Shown here: positions 52,425 through 61,074 of the stretch, one piece after another
Position numbering within the stretch: position 1 is the first letter of the stretch
How the letters are laid out: each line of letters begins with the position of its first letter
NCBI RefSeq assembly: GCF_018130765.1
Contig: NZ_JAFCJZ010000011.1
Span: 62,001 to 126,000, forward strand
Source: Bradyrhizobium iriomotense
GTDB taxonomy: Bacteria; Pseudomonadota; Alphaproteobacteria; Rhizobiales; Xanthobacteraceae
DNA: 64,000 nt
Reading direction: 5' to 3'
The notes under the pieces: generated by a model
Database searches by the model: none
Told to the model about the DNA's origin: nothing
What the model saw: the letters and a program-made list of their open reading frames with translations, nothing else
Program-made: the position numbers and the translations under genes

Positions 52425-52441
52425 TTGCAAATGAGTTGCAA
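52425..52441 (+). promoter_or_regulatory. mntH: TTGCAA direct repeat upstream of mntH (possible Mur-type operator)
   Basis: TTGCAA at 52425-52430 and 52436-52441, each itself a palindrome, separated by ATGAG, 29 bases before the mntH ATG. In rhizobia the Fur-family regulator Mur represses Mn-uptake genes through TGCAA-rich sites (known); equating this with a Mur site is inferred. Confidence 0.4.
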
Positions 52442-52469
52442 TAAGCCTCGACTTCGGTATTCTGACCGC

Positions 52470-53822
52470 ATGGATGCCCGCTCGCCCGATCTAACCCCCG
52501 ATGCCGCCGGCTGGCGCACTGACGCGCCAACCACCAAAAGCCTCGCCGAGGTGAATGCCACGGTCGCCATTCCGGTCGCGGCCCAGTGGTGGCGGCGGCT
52601 GCTCGCCTTCGTCGGTCCGGGCTACCTCGTCTCGGTCGGCTACATGGACCCCGGCAATTGGGCGACCGACCTCGCCGGCGGCTCGAAGTTCGGCTACACG
52701 CTGCTCTCCGTCATCCTGCTCTCGAACCTGATGGCGATCCTGCTGCAGTCGCTGGCGGCGCGGCTCGGCATCGTCACCGACCGCGACCTCGCGCAGGCCT
52801 GCCGCGCGACCTATTCGCCGGCGGTCAATTTCATGCTGTGGCTCGCCTGCGAGGCGGCGATCATCGCCTGCGATCTCGCCGAGGTGATCGGCACCGCGAT
52901 CGCGCTGAAACTGCTGTTCGGCATTCCCCTGATCGGCGGTGCATTGCTCGCAGCGCTCGATGCGTTCCTGCTTCTCATCCTGATGAACCGCGGCTTTCGA
53001 TTCCTGGAGGCCTTCGTCATCGCGCTGCTGGCGGTGATCGCGGCATGCTTCGTGGTCCAGATCGCGGCGGCAGCTCCGCCGGTCGCGGAGGTCCTGCACG
53101 GCTTCGTGCCGAAGAGCGAGATCTTCACCAATCCGGAGATGCTCTACATCGCGATCGGCATCATCGGTGCCACCGTGATGCCGCATAACCTCTACCTGCA
53201 CTCCTCGATCGTGCAGACGCGTGCCTATGAGCGCAACGACGAGGGCCGCCGCGAGGCGATCAAATGGGCGACGACGGACTCCACCATCGCCCTGATGCTG
53301 GCGCTGTTCATCAACGCCGCGATCCTCGTCGTGGCTGCCGCGACCTTCCACAAGAGCGGCCATTCCGACGTCGCCGAGATCGGCCAGGCCTTCGAGCTGC
53401 TGTCGCCGCTGCTCGGCCTCGGCATTGCCTCGACGCTGTTTGCCATTGCGCTGCTTGCCTCGGGCCTCAACTCGACGGTGACGGCAACGCTCGCCGGTCA
53501 GATCGTGATGGAGGGCTTTCTCGACCTGCGCCTGCCGAGCTGGGCGCGCCGCCTCTTGACGCGCGGCATCGCCATCATTCCGGTGATCATCGTCACCGCG
53601 ATCTATGGCGAGCGCGGCACGGCGGATTTGCTGGTGTTCAGCCAGGTCGTGCTGTCGATGCAGCTGCCCTTCGCTGTCATTCCGCTGGTCCGCTTCGTCT
53701 CCGACCGCCGCAAGATGGGGCAGTTCGCGATCCCGGTGTCCGTTGCCGCGATCGCCTGGATCGTCGCGGGCGTGATCGTGATTTTGAATGTGAAGCTGCT
53801 GGCGGATACGTTTTTCGGGTGA
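52470..53822 (+). CDS. mntH: Mn(II) / divalent metal importer, NRAMP family
   Basis: 450 aa, eleven hydrophobic helices; proton-coupled Mn(II) importer. The helix-1 DPGN motif (GYMDPGNWATDLAGGSKFGY) and helix-6 MPH motif (VMPHNLYLHSSIVQTR) are intact. The ATG at 52470 (DARSPDLTPDAAGWRTD) is preferred to a start at 52419, because that one lies within the operator-like TTGCAA repeats. Ends LLADTFFG. Confidence 0.94.
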   Translation: MDARSPDLTPDAAGWRTDAPTTKSLAEVNATVAIPVAAQWWRRLLAFVGPGYLVSVGYMDPGNWATDLAGGSKFGYTLLSVILLSNLMAILLQSLAARLGIVTDRDLAQACRATYSPAVNFMLWLACEAAIIACDLAEVIGTAIALKLLFGIPLIGGALLAALDAFLLLILMNRGFRFLEAFVIALLAVIAACFVVQIAAAAPPVAEVLHGFVPKSEIFTNPEMLYIAIGIIGATVMPHNLYLHSSIVQTRAYERNDEGRREAIKWATTDSTIALMLALFINAAILVVAAATFHKSGHSDVAEIGQAFELLSPLLGLGIASTLFAIALLASGLNSTVTATLAGQIVMEGFLDLRLPSWARRLLTRGIAIIPVIIVTAIYGERGTADLLVFSQVVLSMQLPFAVIPLVRFVSDRRKMGQFAIPVSVAAIAWIVAGVIVILNVKLLADTFFG

Positions 53823-53863
53823 TGTTACCACCACGCAGCTTCGCGGGGCATGACAGAGAGAGA

Positions 53864-54640
53864 TTAGTCCTGCGGCTCGGACGCCGTATCGCCCTGCGCA
53901 TCGATGCGCAGCCAGCCTGAGGGAGCAAGCCGCTGCTGCGGCAGGAAGCGGGCCTTGTAGTCCATCTTCTTGGAGCCCTCGATCCAGTAGCCGAGATAGA
54001 CGTAAGGCAGGCCCTGACGTCGCGCGCGGGCGATGTGGTCGAGGATCATGAAGGTGCCCATCGAGCGGCTGACCTGGCTCGGCTCGAAGAACGAATAGAC
54101 CATGGACAGGCCGTCGCTGAGCACGTCCGTGAGTGCCACCGCGATCAGCTCCTCGCCGCGGCCGGTGATGCCGCTGTCGGGGCCGCGCTTGCGGTACTCG
54201 ATAATGCGGGTCTCGACATGGCTGTCCTCGACCATCATGGCGTAGTCGAGCACGGTCATGTCCGCCATGCCGCCATGGCGGTGGCGGGCGTCGAGATAGG
54301 CGCGGAACACCGAATATTGCTCGGAGGTCGGCACCGCGCTGCGCTGCTCGCCGATGATGTCGGCGTTGCGCGCCATCACCTTGCGGAAGTTGCGCGAGGG
54401 CCGGAACTCGTTGGCGATGACCCGGACCGAGACGCAGGCGCGGCACTGGTCGCAGGCCGGCCGGTAGGCGATCGACTGGCTGCGGCGGAAGCCGCCATGG
54501 GTCAGGAGGTCGTTGAGGTCGCCGGCGCGGTCACCCACGAGGTGCGTAAACACCTTGCGCTCATGCCGACCCGGCAGATACGGGCAGGGCGAGGGCGCCG
54601 TAAGGTAAAATTGGGGGGTGTCGCGCGAGTGCTGGGTCAA
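53864..54640 (-). CDS. bpt: Aspartate/glutamate leucyl-transferase (Bpt/Ate family)
   Basis: 258 aa. Adds an amino acid from aminoacyl-tRNA to protein N-termini, marking them for ClpS/ClpAP degradation. N-terminal FYLTAPSPCPYLPGRHERKV with the CP-x-C-type region, CDQCRACVSVRV (CxxC), and GYWIEGSKKMDYKARFLPQQ. The start codon is TTG (54638-54640); no ATG or GTG occurs in frame upstream within this region. Normal length. Substrate class (Leu or Arg) cannot be settled from the sequence. Confidence 0.93.
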   Translation of the reverse strand: MTQHSRDTPQFYLTAPSPCPYLPGRHERKVFTHLVGDRAGDLNDLLTHGGFRRSQSIAYRPACDQCRACVSVRVIANEFRPSRNFRKVMARNADIIGEQRSAVPTSEQYSVFRAYLDARHRHGGMADMTVLDYAMMVEDSHVETRIIEYRKRGPDSGITGRGEELIAVALTDVLSDGLSMVYSFFEPSQVSRSMGTFMILDHIARARRQGLPYVYLGYWIEGSKKMDYKARFLPQQRLAPSGWLRIDAQGDTASEPQD

Positions 54641-54768
54641 GGGACGTCGTGGGCCTCCGAAGTGAGTATCAGCATCGCGCTACGGAAGCTCTCGGTCAAT
54701 TGGTCTGCTCGGCGGGTCATGCGTCAGCTTAGTCGGTCCTGGTTGATAGGTCCTTGATTGCCGGGTTC

Positions 54769-55308
54769 TCAGTAGGTCCTTGCGCCTTGCGGCACGGGGG
54801 CACGGACGGAATTGTTGATCACGACCGTTCCCAGCACGAAATCGTGGAGCAGGCGCCGGCGGCCGTTGAACGGGCCGACCAGCACCACGAAGGGCGACAG
54901 GAACGACACCGTCACCCAGAACAGCACGGCATGGGTAGCGCCGAGCACGAAATAGCCGGGCGCGCCGTACCAGGTGCGCAGCTCCAGATCCATGACCCGC
55001 ATCCCGATCGTTGCCGAGGACGGGCCGCCGATGCACGCCCCATAATAGACGATGGCCCAGATCACGGAGGCCGGCCAGGCCAGCCAGAACAATGCCCAGC
55101 CGATGCCGAGCGTCACCACGCCGAATAGCGCGATGAAGATGTAGCCGAGGATGACGGGAACGGAGATCACGACCATGTCGATCAGGAACGCGAACACCCG
55201 TCGCGTCGCGACGCCCCGGAACAGTTCCGGGTGGAGATAGGGATCGTAGGCGTGCGGTTGCACGGCGCCGTCGTTGCGCCAGGCGCCTGAATTACCCGAG
55301 TCCGACAT
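54769..55308 (-). CDS. RDD-family membrane protein
   Basis: 179 aa, ATG 55308 (MSDSGNSGAWRNDGAVQPHA). Contains the RDD pattern: VATRRVFAFLIDMVVISVPV, later GGPSSATIGMRVMDLELRTW and FNGRRRLLHDFVLGTVVI. Three to four hydrophobic helices (VILGYIFIALFGVVTLGIGW and others). Function of RDD proteins is poorly known; some act as transporters. The frame continues upstream but without homology. Confidence 0.87.
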   Translation of the reverse strand: MSDSGNSGAWRNDGAVQPHAYDPYLHPELFRGVATRRVFAFLIDMVVISVPVILGYIFIALFGVVTLGIGWALFWLAWPASVIWAIVYYGACIGGPSSATIGMRVMDLELRTWYGAPGYFVLGATHAVLFWVTVSFLSPFVVLVGPFNGRRRLLHDFVLGTVVINNSVRAPVPQGARTY

Positions 55309-55439
55309 CGTCCGTTCTCCCAGCGAAGCCCCTTCGCAGGACATGGGAACAGGCCATCCCCGTGCCAAGGGCGCGCGGGCGTTAGCAAGCCGAAATATTC
55401 CGGCGATTCGGGGGCGGTTCGCGCCGCTGGCGCGGGAGC

Positions 55440-55537
55440 CGTAGGGTGGGCAAAGGCGCGTAGCGCCGTGCCACCATTGCCCGCTGTCGTGCACGATAGA
55501 TGGAGTGGTGGGCACGCTTCGCTTTGCCCACCCTACG
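55440..55537. repeat. Dispersed palindromic element (GTAGGGTGG family)
   Basis: Perfect 15-base inverted ends: GTAGGGTGGGCAAAG (55441-55455) and CTTTGCCCACCCTAC (55522-55536). It resembles the element at 25827 in its outer bases. It abuts the 3' end of hemB. Confidence 0.8.
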
Positions 55538-55542
55538 GCGCC

Positions 55543-56604
55543 TTACGTTTGGCTCCGCAGCTTCTCCGCCGCCTTCGGCGCAAAATAGCTCAGCACGCCG
55601 TCGGCGCCGGCGCGCTTGAAGGCGAGCAGGCTCTCCATCATCGCACGCTCGCCGTCGAGCCAGCCGTTGTTGGCGGCGGCTGCGATCATCGCGTATTCGC
55701 CGGAGACCTGGTAGGCGAAGGTCGGCATCGCGAAGGTGTCCTTCACGCGGCGGACGACGTCGAGATAGGGCATGCCGGGCTTCACCATCACCATGTCGGC
55801 GCCCTCCGCGATGTCGAGCTCGACCTCGCGCAGCGCTTCATCGGTGTTGGCGCTGTCCATCTGGTAGGTGCGCTTGTCGCCGGTGAGCGTCTTGGCCGAG
55901 CCGATCGCGTCGCGGAAGGGGCCATAGAAGGCGGAGGCGTATTTGGCCGCATAGGCCATGATCTGCACGTCGAGCAGGCCGGCGCGGTCCAGCCCCTCGC
56001 GGATCGCGGCGACGCGGCCGTCCATCATGTCGGAGGGCGCGATGATGTCGCAGCCGGCTTCGGCCTGCACCAGCGCCTGGCGCACGAGTACGGCCACCGT
56101 CTCGTCGTTCAAAATCTTGCCGTCGGAGATCAGGCCGTCATGGCCGTGGCTGGTGAAGGGATCGAGCGCGACGTCGCAGAGGATGCCGATCTCCGGAAAT
56201 TCCTTCTTGATCGCGCGCACGGCCTGGCAGACCAGGTTGTTCGGATTGGTGGCTTCCGAGCCTTCCTCGTCCCGCAAGGACGGGTCGGTGTAGGGAAACA
56301 GCGCGAGGCAGGGGATGGTGAGCTTCATCGCGCGCTCGGCCTCGCGCACAGCCTGGTCGACGCTGAGCCGGTCGACGCCCGGCATCGAGGCGACCTGCTC
56401 ACGCCTGTTGTTGCCGTCGATCAGGAACAGCGGCCAGATCAGATCGTCGGTGGTGAGGACGTTCTCGCGCACCATCCGCCGGGCCCATTCGGCCTTGCGG
56501 TTGCGGCGCGGGCGGACGGTCAGATCGAGGGCAGGGGAGGCTGCTCCGCCATCCCGGCGCGACACCTCGCGCAATTCGATCGGACGTCCGTATTTGATCG
56601 CCAT
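55543..56604 (-). CDS. hemB: Delta-aminolevulinic acid dehydratase (porphobilinogen synthase)
   Basis: 353 aa. Joins two ALA molecules into porphobilinogen in heme synthesis. The metal site reads ILCDVALDPFTSHGHDGLIS, with Ala/Asp where zinc enzymes have Cys, so it is the Mg-dependent type described for B. japonicum. Active-site Lys in MVMVKPGMPYLD; FAYQVSGEYAMI is also present. The ATG at 56604 has GGAGGA six bases upstream (a second ATG lies at 56607). Confidence 0.97.
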   Translation of the reverse strand: MAIKYGRPIELREVSRRDGGAASPALDLTVRPRRNRKAEWARRMVRENVLTTDDLIWPLFLIDGNNRREQVASMPGVDRLSVDQAVREAERAMKLTIPCLALFPYTDPSLRDEEGSEATNPNNLVCQAVRAIKKEFPEIGILCDVALDPFTSHGHDGLISDGKILNDETVAVLVRQALVQAEAGCDIIAPSDMMDGRVAAIREGLDRAGLLDVQIMAYAAKYASAFYGPFRDAIGSAKTLTGDKRTYQMDSANTDEALREVELDIAEGADMVMVKPGMPYLDVVRRVKDTFAMPTFAYQVSGEYAMIAAAANNGWLDGERAMMESLLAFKRAGADGVLSYFAPKAAEKLRSQT

Positions 56605-56620
56605 CATTCTTCCTCCGGCT

Positions 56621-56637
56621 GGAATTATTCTTATACC
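56621..56637 (-). promoter_or_regulatory. hemB: Weak Irr-box-like sequence upstream of hemB
   Basis: On the minus strand TATAAGAATAATTCC, just before the hemB ribosome site, partly resembles the Irr control element (TTTAGAA-N-TTCTAAA). Irr represses heme genes in Bradyrhizobium (known). The match is imperfect. Confidence 0.25.
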
Positions 56638-56727
56638 AGCTCGCATGGTTCCCGTCACCGCGGCTTGACCTGCCGCAAGGGATGGCAGCCGATTGATTTT
56701 GTGGGCCGAAGCAGCCAGAAGGGGCTT

Positions 56728-57231
56728 ATGTCCGAGATCTCCACCCGCGATGCGGCCCGTGACGGCGCCAGTGCCAGGGACGCTGCCCGAGAGAATGCCA
56801 GAGAGAGCGCACTCTCGGTGGCGGCGATCTCGTCGGAACGGCCTGAGTCCGACGACAATGTCTGGACGCGGCGGCTCGTCCTGTTCCTGCGGGTGATGGC
56901 GCTGCTCTCGATCCTCAAGGGCCTCTATCACTGGGCGCAGGTGACCGGCTTCGTCGGCGGCGAGGACGAGGCATTCGAGAACCAGTCGATGGCCTGGCAG
57001 GCCGCGACCGTCTATTTCGCCGTGATCGAACTCGTTGCCGCGGTGGGCCTCTGGCTTGCCACGCCCTGGGGCGCGGTGGTGTGGCTGACCACCGTGGTGT
57101 CGATGGCGGTGATCGAGCTGATGTTCCCGGGAATCTACGGCGGCAGCCTGGTCGTGGTCGGCGTCGAGGTCTTCATGCTCGCCGCCTATCTGGCGCTCGC
57201 CTGGATGGCTGCGCGCGAACGGCCGCCGTAG
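56728..57231 (+). CDS. Membrane protein of unknown function (DUF6163-like)
   Basis: 167 aa, ATG 56728 after AGGGG. N-terminal 50 residues are charged (Asp/Ala/Arg), followed by about four helices (RLVLFLRVMALLSILKGLYH, TVYFAVIELVAAVGLWLATP, VWLTTVVSMAVIELMFPGIY and VVGVEVFMLAAYLALAWMAA). Divergent from hemB, 123 bases away. Family assignment is from recall and tentative. Confidence 0.75.
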   Translation: MSEISTRDAARDGASARDAARENARESALSVAAISSERPESDDNVWTRRLVLFLRVMALLSILKGLYHWAQVTGFVGGEDEAFENQSMAWQAATVYFAVIELVAAVGLWLATPWGAVVWLTTVVSMAVIELMFPGIYGGSLVVVGVEVFMLAAYLALAWMAARERPP

Positions 57232-57250
57232 GCGACGTCGCTCGCAAATA

Positions 57251-57426
57251 CTCTCGTGCCCCGGACGCGACGCAGCACGGCGCTACTTGCGGCGTGATGC
57301 GTTGCAGAGCCGGGGCCCATTGATCCGCAATCTCGCTTTGAAACATCTGGGTCCCGGCTCTGCGCTTCGCCCTGGACAACGCTACGCGTTGCCAAGAGCT
57401 GCGCTTGTCCGGGACACGAGAGTGTT
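57251..57426. repeat. Dispersed palindromic element (GTCCGGG family)
   Basis: Ends CTCTCGTGCCCCGGAC (57251-57266) and GTCCGGGACACGAGAG (57411-57426) are inverted with one mismatch; the centre holds a second inverted pair (CAGAGCCGGGGCCC and GGGTCCCGGCTCTG). Sister of the element at 36131. Confidence 0.85.
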
Positions 57427-57770
57427 GCGCTTGGTTGACCGCTGGTTGCCTAAAATTCGAGGTAACTTTTCGTTGACTCCGTGTGTTCCGCCACAGCTGT
57501 TACGCGCCCGTTTCGAAACGGGGCGGGGCTGTTCTGGAATGCGACAGTGGCGGCGGACGGAGGGTGAACAGGACCTTGCGAAGGTCAACAGACGGTTGCG
57601 AAAAGTCCTTGTGGCACAGGCTTAATCCGCAATTCACTGTCTTAAATTCATGATCTCTTTATTCTCTTATTTAAGCCGATCTTCAAACGAGCCCCTTAAG
57701 TTGCACCTATCGGACGGGACACAAGTTTCGTCGAATAAGTGTCGATAAAAACGACAACAGGGGAAGTGTC
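57427..57770. promoter_or_regulatory. AT-rich ldtR upstream region
   Basis: Together with the repeat this fills the gap before ldtR. From 57620 to 57720 it is AT-rich (TTTATTCTCTTATTTAAG) and probably contains the promoter. GTCGATAAAAACGAC (57741-57755) is an inverted GTCG/CGAC pair close to the start codon, a candidate autoregulatory site. No gene is supported. Confidence 0.45.
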
Positions 57771-58289
57771 ATGATGAAAGCCGTCGCAACTGCGGCAGAT
57801 ACCGCAGAGCGCGTCTCCGGCCAGCAGGGTTCGGTGCAGTCGCTCTATCTGGAAGCTTTGACTCTGGTGGAGCGGCTGCATCGCCGGCTCCTCGACGTCA
57901 TCAAGGACGAGTTCGATCGCCGCGGCCGCGCCGACATCAACTCGGTGCAGGCGCTGCTGCTCTACAATATCGGCGACAAGGAGCTGACTGCCGGCGAGCT
58001 GCGCACCCGCGGCTACTATCTCGGCTCCAACGTCTCCTACAATCTGAAGAAGCTCGTCGAGCTCGGCTTCCTCGATCATCAGCGCTCGCGTGTTGATCGC
58101 CGCTCGGTGCGCATCCGCCTGACCCCGCAGGGCCAGGAAGTCCGCCGCATCGTCGACGCGCTCTACCAGAAGCACGTCAAGACGGTCGAGCAGGTCGGTG
58201 GCATCTCGGGCGAGGAGTTCTCCACGCTCAACAAGTCGCTGCACCGTCTCGAGCGGTTCTGGACCGACCAGATCCTGTACCGCCTCTGA
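57771..58289 (+). CDS. ldtR: MarR-family regulator, LdtR-like
   Basis: 172 aa (ATG 57771 or 57774). Winged helix: ALLLYNIGDKELTAGELRTR, YYLGSNVSYNLKKLVELGFL (recognition helix) and HQRSRVDRRSVRIRLTPQGQ (wing). The long N- and C-terminal helices form the dimer. The sequence matches the LdtR group of Rhizobiales, which controls L,D-transpeptidase and cell-wall stress genes in Liberibacter (known). Target genes here are unknown. Confidence 0.92.
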   Translation: MMKAVATAADTAERVSGQQGSVQSLYLEALTLVERLHRRLLDVIKDEFDRRGRADINSVQALLLYNIGDKELTAGELRTRGYYLGSNVSYNLKKLVELGFLDHQRSRVDRRSVRIRLTPQGQEVRRIVDALYQKHVKTVEQVGGISGEEFSTLNKSLHRLERFWTDQILYRL

Positions 58290-58486
58290 GTTCCAAGGGA
58301 TCAAGGCCAAGCCGGCCCGCCAACAAGACCGGCAAGCCTCCCGAACGTGCCTGACTTCCCCAAGCGCATCGGCCCGGCTTTGCCCGGACCGGTGCGTTTT
58401 GACGTTTTGCAGTTGCGAAAAAATGCCCGCGCGGACGGGAACCAGGTCGCCGCATCGCAGTTAATCCTCTGGATCGGAGGGATGCC

Positions 58487-58723
58487 ATGCTCGGCGGGCG
58501 CGGGTTGCAGACAATGAACGTCGAGCTCGTGAGCGATGCCTATGCCATCGCCGCGAATTACCTCCGCCGCTCGGGCGCAATCCCCGATACGCTCGTCACC
58601 AACGAACGCCTGCTCGAGATCATCATCAAGCTGCTCCAGCATGGCGAATTCAACAAGATCAGGCTCGCCAACAAGGCGATCGCCCGGTTCGAGACGCAGT
58701 CCGAGGCCCGCGCGGTTGCCTGA
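58487..58723 (+). CDS. Small hypothetical protein
   Basis: 78 aa, ATG 58487 with GGAGGG five bases upstream; a second ATG at 58514 is possible. The helical core SDAYAIAANYLRRSGAIPDT, then NERLLEIIIKLLQHGEFNKI and RLANKAIARFETQSEARAVA resembles small rhizobial proteins of unknown function. No signal or membrane segment. The next small gene follows 37 bases later. Confidence 0.72.
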   Translation: MLGGRGLQTMNVELVSDAYAIAANYLRRSGAIPDTLVTNERLLEIIIKLLQHGEFNKIRLANKAIARFETQSEARAVA

Positions 58724-58760
58724 TCAAGATTCCCGCAATTCGGAAGAACCAGAGGGTGCA

Positions 58761-58982
58761 ATGGAAGCTGCCATCGACCGCATCATGCAGACCTATGACC
58801 TGCTCGCCAATCGCACGGCGGCAGCCAGCGAGGAGGCACGCGCAAAGGTGACGAACTACCTCAATACCCTGGTGGAAGCTGGCGAGAAGGATCCGCACAG
58901 GTTGACGGTCTGCGGCCTGACCTATTTGCGCCAGCTCGACGGCAGCGTGGACCCCGTGAAGGCGGGGTATACGGGGCTTTAG
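58761..58982 (+). CDS. Small hypothetical protein
   Basis: 73 aa starting MEAAIDRIMQTYDLLANRTA. Helical, with a Cys in HRLTVCGLTYLRQLDGSVDP. ATG 58761 follows AGAGGG. Probably co-transcribed with the gene at 58487. No family recognised; balanced composition supports a real gene. Confidence 0.68.
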   Translation: MEAAIDRIMQTYDLLANRTAAASEEARAKVTNYLNTLVEAGEKDPHRLTVCGLTYLRQLDGSVDPVKAGYTGL

Positions 58983-59263
58983 GGAGCAGGCGGGCCGTCT
59001 GGGGCTGGCCTTGGGCAAGGTTTCTGGGCAAGGTTTAAGGTCCGAAACGGACCCTTCAGGATGTTCAGTGCACGGGCGGCTCCCTCGAGACCGCTCGCGC
59101 GCCCCAATCCCCGATCCCCACCATATCTTGCATAAATATCAGGCCCGACCCGCAAATGCTTGGCCGGGGGCGGGCGATGTGGTAGATCGCGCGTGCTTCC
59201 GATCGCCACACCAGACCCGCCCGTAGCCCGCCAAAAGGCTGCGGCGGTGGAGATATTCGCAAG

Positions 59264-60562
59264 ATGACCCTCGCAAAGACCGCCTCCGCGCCCGATTCGT
59301 TTTTCACCGCCTCGCTCGAGCAGGCCGACCCGGAAATCGCAGCCGCCATCAAGGGCGAGCTCGGCCGGCAGCGCCATGAGGTCGAGCTGATCGCCTCCGA
59401 GAACATCGTCAGCCGGGCCGTGCTGGAAGCGCAGGGTTCGGTGATGACCAACAAATACGCAGAGGGTTATCCGGGCGCGCGCTATTACGGCGGTTGTGAG
59501 TGGGTCGACGTCGCCGAGAACCTCGCGATCGATCGCGCCAAGAAGCTGTTCGGCGCGAACTTCGCCAACGTGCAGCCGAACTCCGGCAGCCAGATGAACC
59601 AGGCGGTGTTCCTGGCGCTGCTCCAGCCCGGCGACACCTTCATGGGCCTCGACCTCGCGGCCGGCGGCCATCTCACCCACGGCTCGCCCGTCAACATGAG
59701 CGGCAAGTGGTTCAAGGCCGCGCACTACACCGTGCGCCGCGAGGACCAGATCATCGACATGGACGCGGTGCAGAAGCAGGCCGAAGAGGTCAAGCCGAAG
59801 CTGATCGTCGCCGGCGGCTCGGCCTATTCGCGCGCTTGGGATTTCAAGCGTTTCCGCGAGATCGCCGACAGCGTTGGCGCCTACCTCCTGGTCGACATGG
59901 CGCACTTCGCGGGCCTGGTCGCCGGCGGCGTGCACGCTTCGCCGGTGCCGTATGCGCATGTCACGACGACCACGACGCACAAGTCGCTGCGCGGTCCGCG
60001 CGGCGGCCTGATCCTCAGCAATGACGAGACGCTCGCCAAGAAGCTCAACTCGGCGATCTTCCCGGGCCTCCAGGGCGGCCCCTTGATGCACGTGATCGCG
60101 GCGAAGGCCGTTGCCTTCGGCGAGGCGCTGCGGCCGGACTTCAAGGTCTATGCCAAGAACGTCGTCGAGAACGCCAAGGCGTTGGCTGAGGCGATGAAGA
60201 GCCACGGATTCGATATCGTCTCCGGCGGCACCGACAACCACCTGATGCTGGTCGACCTCAGGCCGAAGGGCCTGAAGGGCAACGTCTCGGAGAAGGCGCT
60301 GGTCCGCGCCGCCATCACCTGCAACAAGAACGGTATTCCGTTCGACCCCGAAAAGCCGTTCGTCACCTCGGGCCTGCGTCTCGGCACGCCGGCCGCGACC
60401 ACCCGCGGTTTCGGCGTTGCTGAATTCCAGCAGGTCGGCGGCATGATCGCCGAGGTCCTCAACGCGATCGCGCAGTCCGACGACGGCAAGGCGCCGCTGG
60501 TGGAAGCCGCGATCAAGGAACGGGTCAAGGCGCTCACCGACCGGTTCCCGATCTACCAGTAA
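59264..60562 (+). CDS. glyA: Serine hydroxymethyltransferase
   Basis: 432 aa. PLP enzyme making glycine and 5,10-methylene-THF from serine. PLP Lys240 in HVTTTTTHKSLRGPRGGL; ELIASENIVSRAVLEAQGSV, YAEGYPGARYYGGCEWVD and VDMAHFAGLVAGGVHASP are typical. Length is normal. First gene of a run with nrdR and the riboflavin genes. Confidence 0.98.
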   Translation: MTLAKTASAPDSFFTASLEQADPEIAAAIKGELGRQRHEVELIASENIVSRAVLEAQGSVMTNKYAEGYPGARYYGGCEWVDVAENLAIDRAKKLFGANFANVQPNSGSQMNQAVFLALLQPGDTFMGLDLAAGGHLTHGSPVNMSGKWFKAAHYTVRREDQIIDMDAVQKQAEEVKPKLIVAGGSAYSRAWDFKRFREIADSVGAYLLVDMAHFAGLVAGGVHASPVPYAHVTTTTTHKSLRGPRGGLILSNDETLAKKLNSAIFPGLQGGPLMHVIAAKAVAFGEALRPDFKVYAKNVVENAKALAEAMKSHGFDIVSGGTDNHLMLVDLRPKGLKGNVSEKALVRAAITCNKNGIPFDPEKPFVTSGLRLGTPAATTRGFGVAEFQQVGGMIAEVLNAIAQSDDGKAPLVEAAIKERVKALTDRFPIYQ

Positions 60563-60591
60563 GGCCAAGGTAAACTGATCAAGGCAAGCGG

Positions 60592-61074
60592 ATGCGGTGC
60601 CCGAACTGCAACAGTCTCGATACGCAGGTAAAGGACTCGCGTCCGACCGAGGACTCGTCCGTGATCCGCAGGCGGCGCGTGTGCGTCGCCTGCAATTTCC
60701 GCTTCACCACCTTCGAGCGCGTGCAGCTGCGCGAGCTCACGGTGATCAAGCGTAATGGCCGCCGCGTGCCGTTCGACCGCGACAAGCTGATGCGCTCGGT
60801 GCAGATCTCGCTGCGCAAGCGGCAGGTTGAGCCGGAGCGGGTCGAGAAGATGGTCTCCACCATCGTGCGCGAGCTCGAGACCGGGGGCGAGGCCGAGATC
60901 TCCTCGGAGGTGATCGGCGAGACCGTGATGGAGCATCTGCGCACGCTCGACGACGTCGCCTATGTGCGCTTCGCCTCGGTCTACCGCAATTTCCGCGAGG
61001 CCAAGGATTTCGCCGACGTGCTTGGCGAGCTCTCCGGTGAGGAGGAAGCGCGGCTCGCCGCGATCCGCAAATGA
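60592..61074 (+). CDS. nrdR: Transcriptional repressor NrdR
   Basis: 160 aa. Zinc ribbon (MRCPNCNSLD and RRVCVACNFRFTTFER) followed by an ATP-cone (LRELTVIKRNGRRVPFDRDK). Represses ribonucleotide reductase genes in response to ATP/dATP. Overlaps ribD by ATGA. The glyA-nrdR-ribD order is common in alphaproteobacteria. Confidence 0.97.
   Translation: MRCPNCNSLDTQVKDSRPTEDSSVIRRRRVCVACNFRFTTFERVQLRELTVIKRNGRRVPFDRDKLMRSVQISLRKRQVEPERVEKMVSTIVRELETGGEAEISSEVIGETVMEHLRTLDDVAYVRFASVYRNFREAKDFADVLGELSGEEEARLAAIRK

Noticed and set aside
52491..54446. 651-codon minus-strand frame spanning mntH and the transferase gene
   Set aside because: Its upper part is the shadow of bpt in another frame and the rest is antisense to mntH; His/Arg-rich with no motif.
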